Under the pieces are notes generated by a model. The model worked only from the letters and a program-made list of their open reading frames with translations, did no database searches and was not told where the DNA came from. Source: Candidatus Caldatribacterium sp. (GTDB lineage: Bacteria > Atribacterota > Atribacteria > Atribacterales > Caldatribacteriaceae). Taken from it: a stretch of 64,000 nt of DNA. How positions within the stretch are numbered: position 1 is the stretch's first letter; every line of letters starts with the position of its first letter. The position numbers and the translations under genes were made by a program. The stretch is from positions 62,001 to 126,000 of the forward strand of contig JANXBI010000018.1 in assembly GCA_025060675.1 (NCBI GenBank). The letters are read 5' to 3'. Positions 25,402 through 33,597 of the stretch are shown piece by piece.

Positions 25402-26126
25402 GGATTCGAATTGGAACTTCTGGATGGGTGTATGACCACTGGGAAGGTGTTTTTTACCCAAAGGAATTGCCTAAGAAAGAGTGGCTTTCTTTTTATGCTC
25501 GAGTTTTCGACACCGTCGAGATTAACGCTTCTTTCTATCACCTTCCTAAGGAAGAGACGCTGAAACGGTGGTATAGCGAGACTCCACCTTCGTTCCTCTT
25601 TGCCGTCAAAGCAACGCGGTACATCACTCACGTAAGAAAGCTCAAAGATGTCGAGGATGCCCTCTTTCTCTTCTACAGGAGAGTTGCGCTTCTACAGGAA
25701 AAATGTGGCCCCCTCCTCTTTCAGTTCCCTCCTCGCTTCTCCTTCCAGCGGGAAAGTGTCCAATCTTTTCTGAGCAAGCTCTCTGCATCATTTGAGCACG
25801 TTTTCGAGTTCCGGCATCCAAGCTTTTTCTGCGAAGAAGTATATGAGCTCCTTGCAAGGCATGGGGTTGCTCTCTGTTTTGCAGACACCCCTTTCTTTCC
25901 CTATGCTGAGGTGATTACCGCTTCCTTCGTTTATCTCCGTCTCCACGGCTCGCAAAGCCTCTACACCCACCGATACAGCGAAGAGGAGCTCTGTTTCTTT
26001 GCCCGGAAAATAGGGCTATGGCAAAGGGAACATAAGGTGTACTGCTACTTCGATAACGACTACGCTGGATTTGCTGTGGAAAACGCCTTGGCACTTAGAA
26101 AGTACCTTGGGCTTTTCACTCTTTGA
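25398..26126 (+). CDS. DUF72 (YecE-like) family protein
   Basis: About 242 residues of the DUF72 TIM-barrel family: RIGTSGW at the start, VEINASFYHLP, FAVKATRYITH, FEFRHPSF and YLRLHG. The biochemical function is not established to my knowledge. GTG 25398 overlaps the thiD stop (GTGA) and has a GAGGGTGG site at good distance; GTG 25392 is an alternative. It is probably co-transcribed with the thi operon but need not belong to thiamin metabolism. It overlaps the convergent osmC-like gene by 11 nt. Confidence 0.88.
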   Translation: MRIRIGTSGWVYDHWEGVFYPKELPKKEWLSFYARVFDTVEINASFYHLPKEETLKRWYSETPPSFLFAVKATRYITHVRKLKDVEDALFLFYRRVALLQEKCGPLLFQFPPRFSFQRESVQSFLSKLSASFEHVFEFRHPSFFCEEVYELLARHGVALCFADTPFFPYAEVITASFVYLRLHGSQSLYTHRYSEEELCFFARKIGLWQREHKVYCYFDNDYAGFAVENALALRKYLGLFTL

Positions 26127-26508
26127 GGCTGGTTACGATACTCTCTACGCCCCCTTTGAGGGTATTCATAACTGTGCAAGCCCGCTCGCCTGCGGTAAGC
26201 AGTCGCTCCTTTTCAGAGCGGGTGAGGTTTCCGATGAACTCAATTTCCATGGTGATGCGGGCAATCCGAGAGGGAGCAGCAGCTACCTCTCCTTCCAGGG
26301 AGATCACAACCTTCTCCAAAGGGAGATCCTTCGTTTTGGCATACGCGAACACGGTTCCGGCAAAGCAACTTCCTAAGGCGGCGAGGATGTACTCTGTTGG
26401 CCAGTGACCGATTGCACTCTCTGCCCCACTGCTTTTGAAGAGGACAGTGTCTTCACCGATGTGTGCCTCAATCTTTCCCCGCTGAGCGATGAGTTCAACG
26501 TGGGCCAT
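26116..26508 (-). CDS. OsmC/Ohr-family peroxide-resistance protein
   Basis: 130 residues with the two cysteines of the OsmC family, in ALGSCFAG (about residue 48) and ERACTVMNTL (about residue 110). OsmC and Ohr proteins reduce organic hydroperoxides as dimers, using lipoylated partners or other thiols. This one resembles the short YhfA-like OsmC branch. The ATG (complement of 26506-26508) has a GAGGTGA site. It is convergent with DUF72 and divergent from the lipoprotein gene. Confidence 0.88.
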   Translation of the reverse strand: MAHVELIAQRGKIEAHIGEDTVLFKSSGAESAIGHWPTEYILAALGSCFAGTVFAYAKTKDLPLEKVVISLEGEVAAAPSRIARITMEIEFIGNLTRSEKERLLTAGERACTVMNTLKGGVESIVTSLKE

Positions 26509-26524
26509 TTTTCGTCACCTCAGC

Positions 26525-26553
26525 TTGAGTATTTCTCTGAGGTACTGTAACAT
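26525..26553 (+). promoter_or_regulatory. Candidate sigma-70 promoter for the lipoprotein gene
   Basis: TTGAGT (26525-26530) and TAACAT (26548-26553) are separated by 17 bp, about 35 nt before the start at 26588. Four of six bases match consensus in each hexamer. It lies in the 79-bp gap between divergent genes. Confidence 0.45.
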
Positions 26554-26587
26554 GATGAAAGGACCCTTTATTTCCAGGAGGATAGCT

Positions 26588-27205
26588 ATGCGTACAAGGA
26601 TGCTTGGGAGAATTCTCCTGCTCATTTTCAGTGCTCTTATCCTTGGAGGTTGCGCTCGGGTAGAACTTGCAATCCAGGTGAGTCAAGACGCTACCATCCC
26701 TCGGGCGCGAATCGCGGTGTACGTCAAGGATTACACCGTTTTCACGCAGCTCAAACAAGCAGCTTCTGCTGAATACGCGAAGCTTCCTTCTGAGGAACGA
26801 GAGTACGTTCTCTTGCAAGCTCGGGATGACGTATCGCCGTATGTTGTTGCCTGGGAATGGCGTTTTCCGAATGAAGAAAAAGCAAAAGCGTTTACGGAGC
26901 AATTTCTTGGGAAATCGGCTCGCCTTTACAAGGAACAAGACCTTGTCATCCTTGAGGCACATCTCAAAGGGGAAGAACTCGAAAGTGCTCTCCAGTCTCT
27001 TGGAGCAGAGAAAGTAAAGCCTTTCCTTGGGTCCATCACGTTGACGTTAAAAGCGTACATGCCTGGAGAGATTCTCAGCTACGTTGATGGATCCCTTGAG
27101 AAAAGCACAGTGTGGAAGAGGGAATTCAATCTCGGTCAAGTCTACAAAGAGAAGCCTACGATTGATATCGAGGTGGTGGCTCGAGAGGCAAGTTCCTCTT
27201 TGTGA
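26588..27205 (+). CDS. Predicted lipoprotein of unknown function
   Basis: 205 residues from ATG 26588, preceded by AGGAGGAT. The N-terminus RTRMLGRILLLIFSALILGGC is a lipoprotein signal with lipobox LGGC, so the mature protein begins at Cys22 and is anchored to a membrane. The rest is a mixed alpha/beta domain with charged helices (about 60-115) and a C-terminal strand-rich part. I do not recognise the family. The upstream open frame to 26489 is in the osmC promoter region and is rejected. Remains of a UroD-family gene follow directly. Confidence 0.75.
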   Translation: MRTRMLGRILLLIFSALILGGCARVELAIQVSQDATIPRARIAVYVKDYTVFTQLKQAASAEYAKLPSEEREYVLLQARDDVSPYVVAWEWRFPNEEKAKAFTEQFLGKSARLYKEQDLVILEAHLKGEELESALQSLGAEKVKPFLGSITLTLKAYMPGEILSYVDGSLEKSTVWKREFNLGQVYKEKPTIDIEVVAREASSSL

Positions 27206-27357
27206 CCCGAAGAGAGCGGGTATTAGGGGCTTTGGAAGGAAACTGGCTTCGTGCCATATCAGATTGATTTTCGCCACCCCGGTGCGGGGTGAGTTGCTCC
27301 AGATTCTGCAGGGTGAATGGGGAACAGTGTGGAATCGCACGATAACGATGTGATTAT
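27202..27357 (+). pseudogene. Remnant of a uroporphyrinogen-decarboxylase-family (MtbA-like) gene
   Basis: A GTG at 27202 overlaps the lipoprotein stop and begins TRRERVLGALEGNW, a typical UroD-family N-terminus, but a stop comes after 21 codons. Shifting frame at about 27250 gives VPYQIDFRHPGAG, and shifting again at about 27290 gives ELLQILQGEWGTVW, both with the look of the next parts of a UroD/methylcobamide:CoM methyltransferase-like protein. Several frame breaks in 150 bp indicate decay. From 27358 to 27631 I see no gene: the open frames there (for example 27317-27769 +) look non-coding. Small hairpins at 27275-27291 and 27436-27451 lack T runs. Confidence 0.5.
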
Positions 27358-27631
27358 GCATGAAAGCTTGTTTTCTAAACCGTGGAAATCGGTCTTCACG
27401 TTCTCAATCCGTTCTGGCCTGATTCGTAGCATTTACCCCAAAACAGGGGTGCCATGGAAAGCTTGCTCTTTGGAGGGGTATCTCCGCGCGAAGGCTTCTC
27501 CTTTTAGGATGCTAGGGGAGGTTCGAAGGAAAATGCAGCGCGTTCTCCAAGAGCCGAAGTACGCGGTTGCTTCTATCTTGCGCTTTCCTTTGGGATGTTC
27601 TCTGCTTAAACATTCCTGTGCCTTAGAATCC

Positions 27632-28825
27632 TCACGAATCAGAAAACTTCTGAGCAATTTCTTGAGCAAAGTCCCAAGGGATGAGGTACGTATCGATGAA
27701 GGACAGATGTTGAGCACCGCGCCGAGCAATACGGGTCTCAACAGTGAGAAAACCTTCGTTTTCTCCTGAACGAGAGAGCTTTTTGAGTTTTTGTGTTATC
27801 TTTGCGACGACGTGATTCTCTTTCTCTCCCCAAATTTCGCAGACAAGCGATGTTCCTTTGGTGTACATTAAAATCACAACGCTTTGCGAAGGGAAGCGGA
27901 AACGTAAATCTTTGCTCCCATAACTCACCGCAGCGTCAAGTCCTGGAGGGACGTAGTTTGTCGTGGGTGCATATCCAGAGTGGGGATGGCGTTCGAGGAT
28001 TTCAGCTTCTGTTCCAAGAAGGGCGTTGTAGAGGGTTGTGGCCACCTGGCACACACCGCCTCCGTACCCTGGAACGAGACGGCCATTGGACAGAATCTGT
28101 GTCTTCCGATATCCGTCCTCTGCCTCTGCTTTTCCAATAACCGAGTTGAAGGAGAAGGGAGTTCCTTTCGGAAGGAAGAACCCCGAGAGAGAAGTAGCGG
28201 CTTTTTTGATGTTAAAGACAACGTCTTCTTCCCGTCCCTCGAGGGACGTTGTGGAAGAAGCAAGGAGGAAGGCAAAACCTCGTTCCCTGAGCACTGCCTG
28301 ATTGTCCCTTTCTGGAAAGAGAGGATCAAAGGTGTTCAGCACAATGGTATCGTTCCACGTCCGGAGAGCCTCTTCTAAGGCTTGAAGCGTCTGCTCGGGG
28401 TTGAGTACCCTTCCTTCTTGGGCGGGAATGAAGCGGTTGCCATTCCAAGAAGCGTTTTGGGGAGGACGAAAGGTCTTCTCTTTCAAGTTGTGTAGGAACG
28501 AAGTGATTTTCTTGCTGTCCCACTGTACGGCAATGGTCACCGCCTCTCCTTTTTGGGCCATGCGCTTCATGGCCTTTATATTCCAGCATACTCCAAGTGA
28601 CTCCTTAGGAACTTCGAACACCTCTCCATCGATGACAATTTTGAGAGGGGTGCCTTTCCAGCGTTTTTCAAGGATGCGAAGGAAAGCAACAAGGTCTTTT
28701 TTTGCTACGGTTACCGTGTTCCCGTTCAGATGAAACGTGGTGCTCCCCACACGAGCAGAGACGTACACCCCAAAAAGTACTGAGAGGGTGCAGATAGTGC
28801 TCAGAAGGAGGAAGCTCCTCCTCAC
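27632..28825 (-). CDS. VanW family protein
   Basis: 397 residues with an N-terminal signal or anchor (about 5-24). The diagnostic VanW segment is near the middle to end: FSFNSVIG, then PGYGGGVCQVATTLYNA and PHSGYAPTTNYVPPG. An N-terminal domain of about 120 residues precedes it. VanW accessory proteins occur in vancomycin-resistance clusters and in many wall-associated operons; the chemistry is unresolved. It shares 4 bases with the upstream SurA-like gene, and the two form a minus-strand operon behind the promoter at 29894-29922. Confidence 0.88.
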   Translation of the reverse strand: MRRSFLLLSTICTLSVLFGVYVSARVGSTTFHLNGNTVTVAKKDLVAFLRILEKRWKGTPLKIVIDGEVFEVPKESLGVCWNIKAMKRMAQKGEAVTIAVQWDSKKITSFLHNLKEKTFRPPQNASWNGNRFIPAQEGRVLNPEQTLQALEEALRTWNDTIVLNTFDPLFPERDNQAVLRERGFAFLLASSTTSLEGREEDVVFNIKKAATSLSGFFLPKGTPFSFNSVIGKAEAEDGYRKTQILSNGRLVPGYGGGVCQVATTLYNALLGTEAEILERHPHSGYAPTTNYVPPGLDAAVSYGSKDLRFRFPSQSVVILMYTKGTSLVCEIWGEKENHVVAKITQKLKKLSRSGENEGFLTVETRIARRGAQHLSFIDTYLIPWDFAQEIAQKFSDS

Positions 28826-29847
28826 TTTGCCTCCCCCTCAGAGCTTGTGCCTGAGGGAGTGGGGGTAGGAAGCTGCAGGGATTCGGCAATAGTAATAGTA
28901 CTCTTTTTTCGAAGCTCGGCAAGAAGATGATCCGTCCTCACCCGTTTCTGTTCTGCGAGGAGGGACTGACGGATGGTTTCTTTTACCTCTTCAAAGGGCT
29001 TGGTAACTTTTGGTTTCCACTCAAGAACCCGGTACACGACGTAGGTGCTTCCCACTTGGATTGGGGGGGTGACGTTTCTCGGGTCGTCTTTTATCTTTTC
29101 CAGAACTTCGCAGGCTTCCTGGGGGAGCGAGGTTTCGGGAACCCAACCGATATCACCACCCTTTTGTGCTGCCTCGTCGAGGGAGACCTCTCGGGCGACA
29201 CTTGCAAAGTCTTCCCCAAGATACAGGCGGCGCAAAGCTTTTTCGGCATCCTCTTTGGAGAGGAAAGTCATCCTAAGGAGGCGATACTGGGCAGGGGTGG
29301 TGAAAAGGTCTTGGTGCGTTTCATAGTACTTTGCGACCTCTTCATCAGGGATAGGAAGGTCAGCAACGAGGCTTTCGGTGAGTTTCCGAATCATAAGCTC
29401 TCGGCGGACAGATTCTCGAAGGGCGGGAAGTGTCAATCCTTGGTACTCAAGGTATCGACGGAATTCACTTTCTGAGGGGAACTGAGCGCGGATTTTTTCG
29501 ATTTCTGTCTCAACGTCCCGCGCAGGAACTCGGATTCCTCTAGCTTGAGCTTCCTGGTAGAGGAGTTCGCTGTTGATGAGATTTTCAAGAACTAAGCGGC
29601 GAATAAGGGCAAAAGTTTCTTCATCCCAAGAGCTAAGGGTTTTAGAGTCGTATTGGCTCAGAAAGTTGCGAAAAGCCTGGTCAAGAGCATAGAAACTGAT
29701 AGCCGTGTTGTTGACCGTTGCTGCTATGGCTTGTCCTGGGCGGCCAGCACGCCGGTACGAGCCGTATCCATAGTAGATCGTAACGGCAAAAGCAACCACC
29801 ACGATGATGAGAATAATGTCGAGGTTCTTGCGTAATGTCCTCATCAT
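28822..29847 (-). CDS. SurA/PrsA-like periplasmic foldase with PpiC (parvulin) domain
   Basis: 341 residues from ATG (complement of 29845-29847), which has a GAGGTGGA site; a longer frame to TTG 29904 lacks one. A membrane anchor lies at about residues 10-27. A SurA_N-like helical domain (about 45-185, with ALDQAFRNFL and LINSELLYQEA) precedes a parvulin domain (about 190-290: RLLRMTFLSKEDAEKAL, GGDIGWVP, Y/V-rich end). It probably assists folding of exported proteins. The C-terminus is Ser/Thr/Pro rich. In this diderm it would serve the SurA role, although it is anchored rather than soluble. Confidence 0.82.
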   Translation of the reverse strand: MMRTLRKNLDIILIIVVVAFAVTIYYGYGSYRRAGRPGQAIAATVNNTAISFYALDQAFRNFLSQYDSKTLSSWDEETFALIRRLVLENLINSELLYQEAQARGIRVPARDVETEIEKIRAQFPSESEFRRYLEYQGLTLPALRESVRRELMIRKLTESLVADLPIPDEEVAKYYETHQDLFTTPAQYRLLRMTFLSKEDAEKALRRLYLGEDFASVAREVSLDEAAQKGGDIGWVPETSLPQEACEVLEKIKDDPRNVTPPIQVGSTYVVYRVLEWKPKVTKPFEEVKETIRQSLLAEQKRVRTDHLLAELRKKSTITIAESLQLPTPTPSGTSSEGEAK

Positions 29848-29893
29848 GTGTATCCACCTCATGAGTCCAGCTTTCGGGAAATTTCTTGCTACA

Positions 29894-29944
29894 ATACTAC
29901 TCAAGCGTCTTTACCTTGTCAATTTCAGGGAGTTTCGATAGAGT
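29894..29944. promoter_or_regulatory. Divergent promoters with overlapping -35 boxes (surA-like / fabZ)
   Basis: Minus strand: TTGACA (complement of 29917-29922), 17-bp spacer, TAGTAT (complement of 29894-29899), serving the SurA-like and VanW genes. Plus strand: TTGTCA (29916-29921), 17-bp spacer, TAGAGT (29939-29944), serving fabZ-fabH-fabF. The two -35 hexamers occupy the same bases because TTGTCAA is nearly palindromic. Simultaneous occupancy seems impossible, so expression of the two operons may be mutually exclusive. Confidence 0.6.
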
Positions 29945-29978
29945 ATTAGAAACGTTGTGTGTCGGTGGAGGTTTAGGG

Positions 29979-30425
29979 ATGGAGATGGACATCCGGAAAA
30001 TTCAGGAGATTCTTCCCCATCGCTTCCCCTTCCTTCTTGTGGATCGGATTGTTACCTTGGAGGAGGGGAAGGTTGTGGGGATAAAGAATGTGACGGCTAA
30101 TGAGTGGTTCTTTCAAGGGCACTTCCCTGGAAGACCTATTATGCCTGGAGTGCTTATTCTTGAGAGCATGGCCCAGGTCGGGGCAACGATGATGATGTAT
30201 ATGGAAGAGTTTCGTGGGTGTATTCCGTACTTTGCTTCTCTTGACAATGTCCGCTTTCGTCGTCCCGTGGTTCCGGGAGATCAACTCGTTATGGAGGTCA
30301 CCCTCCTCAAAATGAAAGGGCGTGTGGGGAAGCTCAAAGGTATTGCAAAGGTTGGAGAACACGTGGTTGCTGAAGCTGAACTTGGGTTTTCTCTTGTACG
30401 AGAGGACAAGGGGGAAGTGTCTTGA
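29979..30425 (+). CDS. fabZ: (3R)-hydroxyacyl-ACP dehydratase
   Basis: 148 residues from ATG 29979 (GGAGG upstream); the longer open frame to 29886 covers promoter DNA and is rejected. The hot-dog fold shows LPHRFPFLLVDR and the active-site HFPGRPIMPG, followed by LESMAQVG with the catalytic acid. FabZ dehydrates hydroxyacyl-ACP in fatty-acid elongation, including acyl chains for lipid A. It overlaps fabH by 4 bases. Confidence 0.95.
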   Translation: MEMDIRKIQEILPHRFPFLLVDRIVTLEEGKVVGIKNVTANEWFFQGHFPGRPIMPGVLILESMAQVGATMMMYMEEFRGCIPYFASLDNVRFRRPVVPGDQLVMEVTLLKMKGRVGKLKGIAKVGEHVVAEAELGFSLVREDKGEVS

Positions 30426-31405
30426 GGACAAAATGGGTTCGTATCCTTGGAACGGGTTCAAGTGTTCCGGAGAAAGTTGTGACCAACTTCGACTTGGAGC
30501 GCATAGTGGATACGAGTGATGAGTGGATTACAACGCGCACGGGAATAAAGGAACGACGTGTTGCTACCTCTTCAGAAACGACGTCAACCTTTGCCCTTTT
30601 GGCCTCTCAGAAGGCTCTTGAGCATGCCCGTGTGAGCCCGGAAGAACTTGACTGCATTATCGTTGCCACGGTCACACCAGATATGCTTTTTCCCTCCACG
30701 GCCTGTATCCTACAGCATGCTCTGGGGGCGAAAAACGCCTTTGCGTTTGATCTTGAGGCGGGATGTACCGGATTTGTGTATGCCCTGGCGGTTGCTGAGA
30801 AGTACCTTCTTGCCGAGGGGAAAGGAAAGGCTCTTGTGGTTGGTGCAGAGACGCTCTCAAAGATCGTTGATTGGCAAGACAGAGCAACCTGTGTGCTTTT
30901 TGGCGATGGGGCAGGTGCAGCGGTTCTCGGTCTTGATGAACGTCCTGGAATTCTTGCCACATACCTTGGCGCTGATGGGAGCGGAGCCCATCTTTTGGAA
31001 CTGCCAGCAGGAGGTTCTCGAATGCCGGCAACCCTTGAAACAGTGAACCAACGGCTCCATTACATCAAAATGAACGGCAATGAGGTTTTCAAATTCGCTG
31101 TACGAGTGGTGGAAGAGGCTTCGCTGAAAGTTCTCGCCAAGGCTCAAAAAACGGTTGATGATGTGCATCTTTTCATTCCCCACCAGGCTAATGTGCGGAT
31201 TATCCAGTCAGCGGCAAAACGTCTTGGGATACCAGAGGAGAAAGTCTTTGTGAACGTGGACCGCTACGGGAATACGTCTGCGGCCTCCATACCTATTGCT
31301 CTTGATGAGGCCTTGCGGACACAGCGTATTAAAGAGGGAGACATTGTGCTTCTTGTTGGTTTCGGTGCAGGTCTTACGTGGGGAGCTGCGCTCATAGAGT
31401 GGTGA
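30422..31405 (+). CDS. fabH: 3-oxoacyl-ACP synthase III
   Basis: 327 residues of the thiolase-fold KAS III family with a Cys-His-Asn triad: Cys115 in EAGCTGF, His in IPHQANVR and Asn in DRYGNTSAAS. It starts fatty-acid synthesis by condensing acetyl-CoA with malonyl-ACP. The start is TTG 30422, overlapping the fabZ stop (TTGA); no ATG exists in this frame near the conserved N-terminus (WVRILGTGSSVPE). No acpP, fabD or fabG is in this cluster. Confidence 0.95.
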   Translation: MRTKWVRILGTGSSVPEKVVTNFDLERIVDTSDEWITTRTGIKERRVATSSETTSTFALLASQKALEHARVSPEELDCIIVATVTPDMLFPSTACILQHALGAKNAFAFDLEAGCTGFVYALAVAEKYLLAEGKGKALVVGAETLSKIVDWQDRATCVLFGDGAGAAVLGLDERPGILATYLGADGSGAHLLELPAGGSRMPATLETVNQRLHYIKMNGNEVFKFAVRVVEEASLKVLAKAQKTVDDVHLFIPHQANVRIIQSAAKRLGIPEEKVFVNVDRYGNTSAASIPIALDEALRTQRIKEGDIVLLVGFGAGLTWGAALIEW

Positions 31406-31419
31406 AGGGGGTTAGAGAG

Positions 31420-32661
31420 TTGGCGCGACGAGTCGTTGTTACTGGCATTGGGGTTATCAGTCCTGTGGGGACGGGCAAAGAGAAGTTTTGGCAATCCCTT
31501 CTTGAGGGAAAATCGGGCATTGATGTTATTCAGAGCTTTGACCCTACACCTTTTGAAACGAAGATCGCAGGAGAGGTAAGGGATTTCAACCCCGAGGATT
31601 TCCTTCCCAAAAAAGAGGTCAAGAGAATGGATCGATTCTCGCAGTTTGCGGTTTGCGCATCCCTTATGGCCCTTGAAGATGCTCGCTTAGACCTCAATCG
31701 TATCGATCGAGAGCGAGCAGGGGTTATCCTCGGCTCGGGTATCGGGGGCATTCGTACCTTTGAGGAGCAGTACCGAGTCCTCCTCGAACGTGGACCACAG
31801 AAGGTGAGCGCTTTCTTTATTCCTATGATGATTGTCAACATGGGAGCGGCAAATGTCGCTATACAGCTTGGCCTCAAGGGACCAAATAGCTGTGTTTCTA
31901 CGGCTTGTGAGGCATCAACACATGCTTTGGGGGAGGCTTTGCGCATCATTCAACGTGGCGAGGCAGATCTCATGATTGCTGTTGGCGCTGAGGCTTCTAT
32001 TACCCCTCTTGCTGTCGCTGGCTTTTGTGCCATGAAAGCCCTCTCAACTCGCAACGATGAGCCGCAGAAGGCCTCTCGACCCTTTGATCGGAATCGAGAC
32101 GGGTTTGTTATGGCTGAAGGGGCGTGTGCGCTTATTCTTGAGGCAGAGGAAGTCGCTTTAGCAAGAGGAGCACGGATTTACGCGGAACTAAAGGGATACG
32201 CTTCAACATGCGATGCGTACCACATTACCGCTCCTGATCCAGAAGGCGAAGGAGCAGCGCGGGCTATGCGCCTTGCTCTTGAGGATAGTGGAGTATCTCC
32301 GGAGGAAGTAGATTACATTAATGCCCACGGTACCTCTACACCGCTGAACGATCGTACGGAGACTATGGCGATTAAAAAAGTCTTCGGTGAACGAGCGTAT
32401 CGCATCAAGATTAGCTCTACAAAATCCATGGTTGGGCATCTCCTTGGGGCGGCAGGAGCGATTGAAGCCGCGGCTACTGTCCTCTCTATTTATCATGGAA
32501 TTGTTCATCCCACTATTAACTTGGAAGAACCTGATCCAGAGTGCGATCTTGATTACACTCCCTGGAAAGCCTGTCCTCTTGAGATTCGCAACGCCCTTTC
32601 AAACTCTTTTGGTTTCGGGGGACATAATGGGACCCTGGTATTTGGGAAGTACAAGGGGTGA
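31420..32661 (+). CDS. fabF: 3-oxoacyl-ACP synthase II
   Basis: 413 residues from TTG 31420, giving the usual N-terminus MARRVVVTGIG with an AGGGGG site 8 nt upstream; GTG 31402 overlapping fabH is a longer alternative. The Cys-His-His triad is in STACEAST, INAHGTSTP and KSMVGHLLGAAG. It elongates acyl-ACP. Length and motifs are normal for FabF. It overlaps plsY by 4 bases. Confidence 0.95.
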   Translation: MARRVVVTGIGVISPVGTGKEKFWQSLLEGKSGIDVIQSFDPTPFETKIAGEVRDFNPEDFLPKKEVKRMDRFSQFAVCASLMALEDARLDLNRIDRERAGVILGSGIGGIRTFEEQYRVLLERGPQKVSAFFIPMMIVNMGAANVAIQLGLKGPNSCVSTACEASTHALGEALRIIQRGEADLMIAVGAEASITPLAVAGFCAMKALSTRNDEPQKASRPFDRNRDGFVMAEGACALILEAEEVALARGARIYAELKGYASTCDAYHITAPDPEGEGAARAMRLALEDSGVSPEEVDYINAHGTSTPLNDRTETMAIKKVFGERAYRIKISSTKSMVGHLLGAAGAIEAAATVLSIYHGIVHPTINLEEPDPECDLDYTPWKACPLEIRNALSNSFGFGGHNGTLVFGKYKG

Positions 32662-33290
32662 ATCCTGTGGCCTTCCTGGTTTTCCCGATTAATTACCTCC
32701 TTGGGTCATTGCCCTGTGGCTTTATTGTGACTTGGGTCCTTCGAGGTGTGGACCTTCGCAAGTACGGAAGTGGCAACATTGGCGCAACGAATGTTTCCCG
32801 AGTGGCTGGATTTTTCCCAGCCCTTCTTGCGGGTGTGGGCGATGCGCTGAAGGGCTTTCTTGGGGCATACCTTGCCTTTCGGTTCTTTGGGACCTCTCCA
32901 CTGTTCCTTCTTGCTGCTTTTCTCGTTGTCGTGGGGCATGACTGGTCGTGTTTTTTGAAGTTCAAGGGTGGCAAGGGGGTAGCCACAACACTTGGTGTGC
33001 TCTTTTTTCTCTCTTGGCAGGTGGCTTTGCTCTGCTTCCTTACCTGGGTTTTGGTCGTTGCGTTCACAAGGTATTCCTCCCTTGGGTCTCTCAGTGGAGC
33101 GGCGGCTATGCCAGGACTCCTTTTGCTCTTCCATCGGCCCTTTGTTTTTGTGTGGTGGGGAATACTGGCCGCGTTGCTTGTGTTTATAAGGCACAAAGAT
33201 AACCTTCGCCGACTTCTTCAAGGAAAGGAACTCAAAATTGGTGAAAAGGGGTGTGGAGAGAGTGAGCGGAGAGGTTTTGGAATTGAATGA
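32658..33290 (+). CDS. plsY: Acyl-phosphate:glycerol-3-phosphate acyltransferase
   Basis: 210 residues with five or more membrane helices. PlsY motifs are GSLPCGFIVTW, KYGSGNIGATNVSRV, the catalytic GHDWSCFLKFKGGKGVATTLG and IRHKDNLRRLLQGKE. It makes lysophosphatidic acid from acyl-phosphate, linking fatty acids to phospholipids. GTG 32658 overlaps fabF. The C-terminal ~20 residues extend past the usual end and overlap the thioredoxin gene. Confidence 0.95.
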   Translation: MNPVAFLVFPINYLLGSLPCGFIVTWVLRGVDLRKYGSGNIGATNVSRVAGFFPALLAGVGDALKGFLGAYLAFRFFGTSPLFLLAAFLVVVGHDWSCFLKFKGGKGVATTLGVLFFLSWQVALLCFLTWVLVVAFTRYSSLGSLSGAAAMPGLLLLFHRPFVFVWWGILAALLVFIRHKDNLRRLLQGKELKIGEKGCGESERRGFGIE

Positions 33291-33597
33291 AGCGAATTTT
33301 GATGTGGAAGTTTTGCACTCTCATCTCCCGGTTCTTGTCGACTTTTGGGCAACTTGGTGTATGCCCTGTCGCATGATGGCTCCGGCTGTTGCGGACATTG
33401 CCCGAGAGTGGGCTGGTCGGATCAAGGTAGGGAAGGTGAATACGGACGACGCTCCTTCTTTGGCCATGCGGTATGGCGTTCATGCGATTCCTACAATCAT
33501 CATTTTCCGAGATGGGCAGGAAATTGAGCGCGTTGTAGGGTATGTTCCCAAGAAAGCTTTGGAAGAGCGGCTTCGGAAGGCGCTGGGTGAAGCATAA
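33262..33597 (+). CDS. Thioredoxin with CMPC active site
   Basis: 111 residues from GTG 33262 (AAGGGG 10 nt upstream; the frame is open to 33238 but the extra residues overlap plsY). The thioredoxin fold is complete: VLVDFWATWC, active site C33-M-P-C36, and cis-Pro in AIPTIIIF. Classical thioredoxin has CGPC; CMPC is less common and should alter redox potential and partner choice. It overlaps the deacetylase gene by 11 nt. Confidence 0.9.
   Translation: MSGEVLELNEANFDVEVLHSHLPVLVDFWATWCMPCRMMAPAVADIAREWAGRIKVGKVNTDDAPSLAMRYGVHAIPTIIIFRDGQEIERVVGYVPKKALEERLRKALGEA

Noticed and set aside
27275..27291. CACCCC/GGGGTG hairpin as a terminator between convergent operons
   Set aside because: No T run follows on either strand.
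27317..27769. 150-residue plus-strand open frame opposite the VanW gene
   Set aside because: It overlaps VanW antisense, has no recognisable motif and no ribosome site; it looks like a chance frame.
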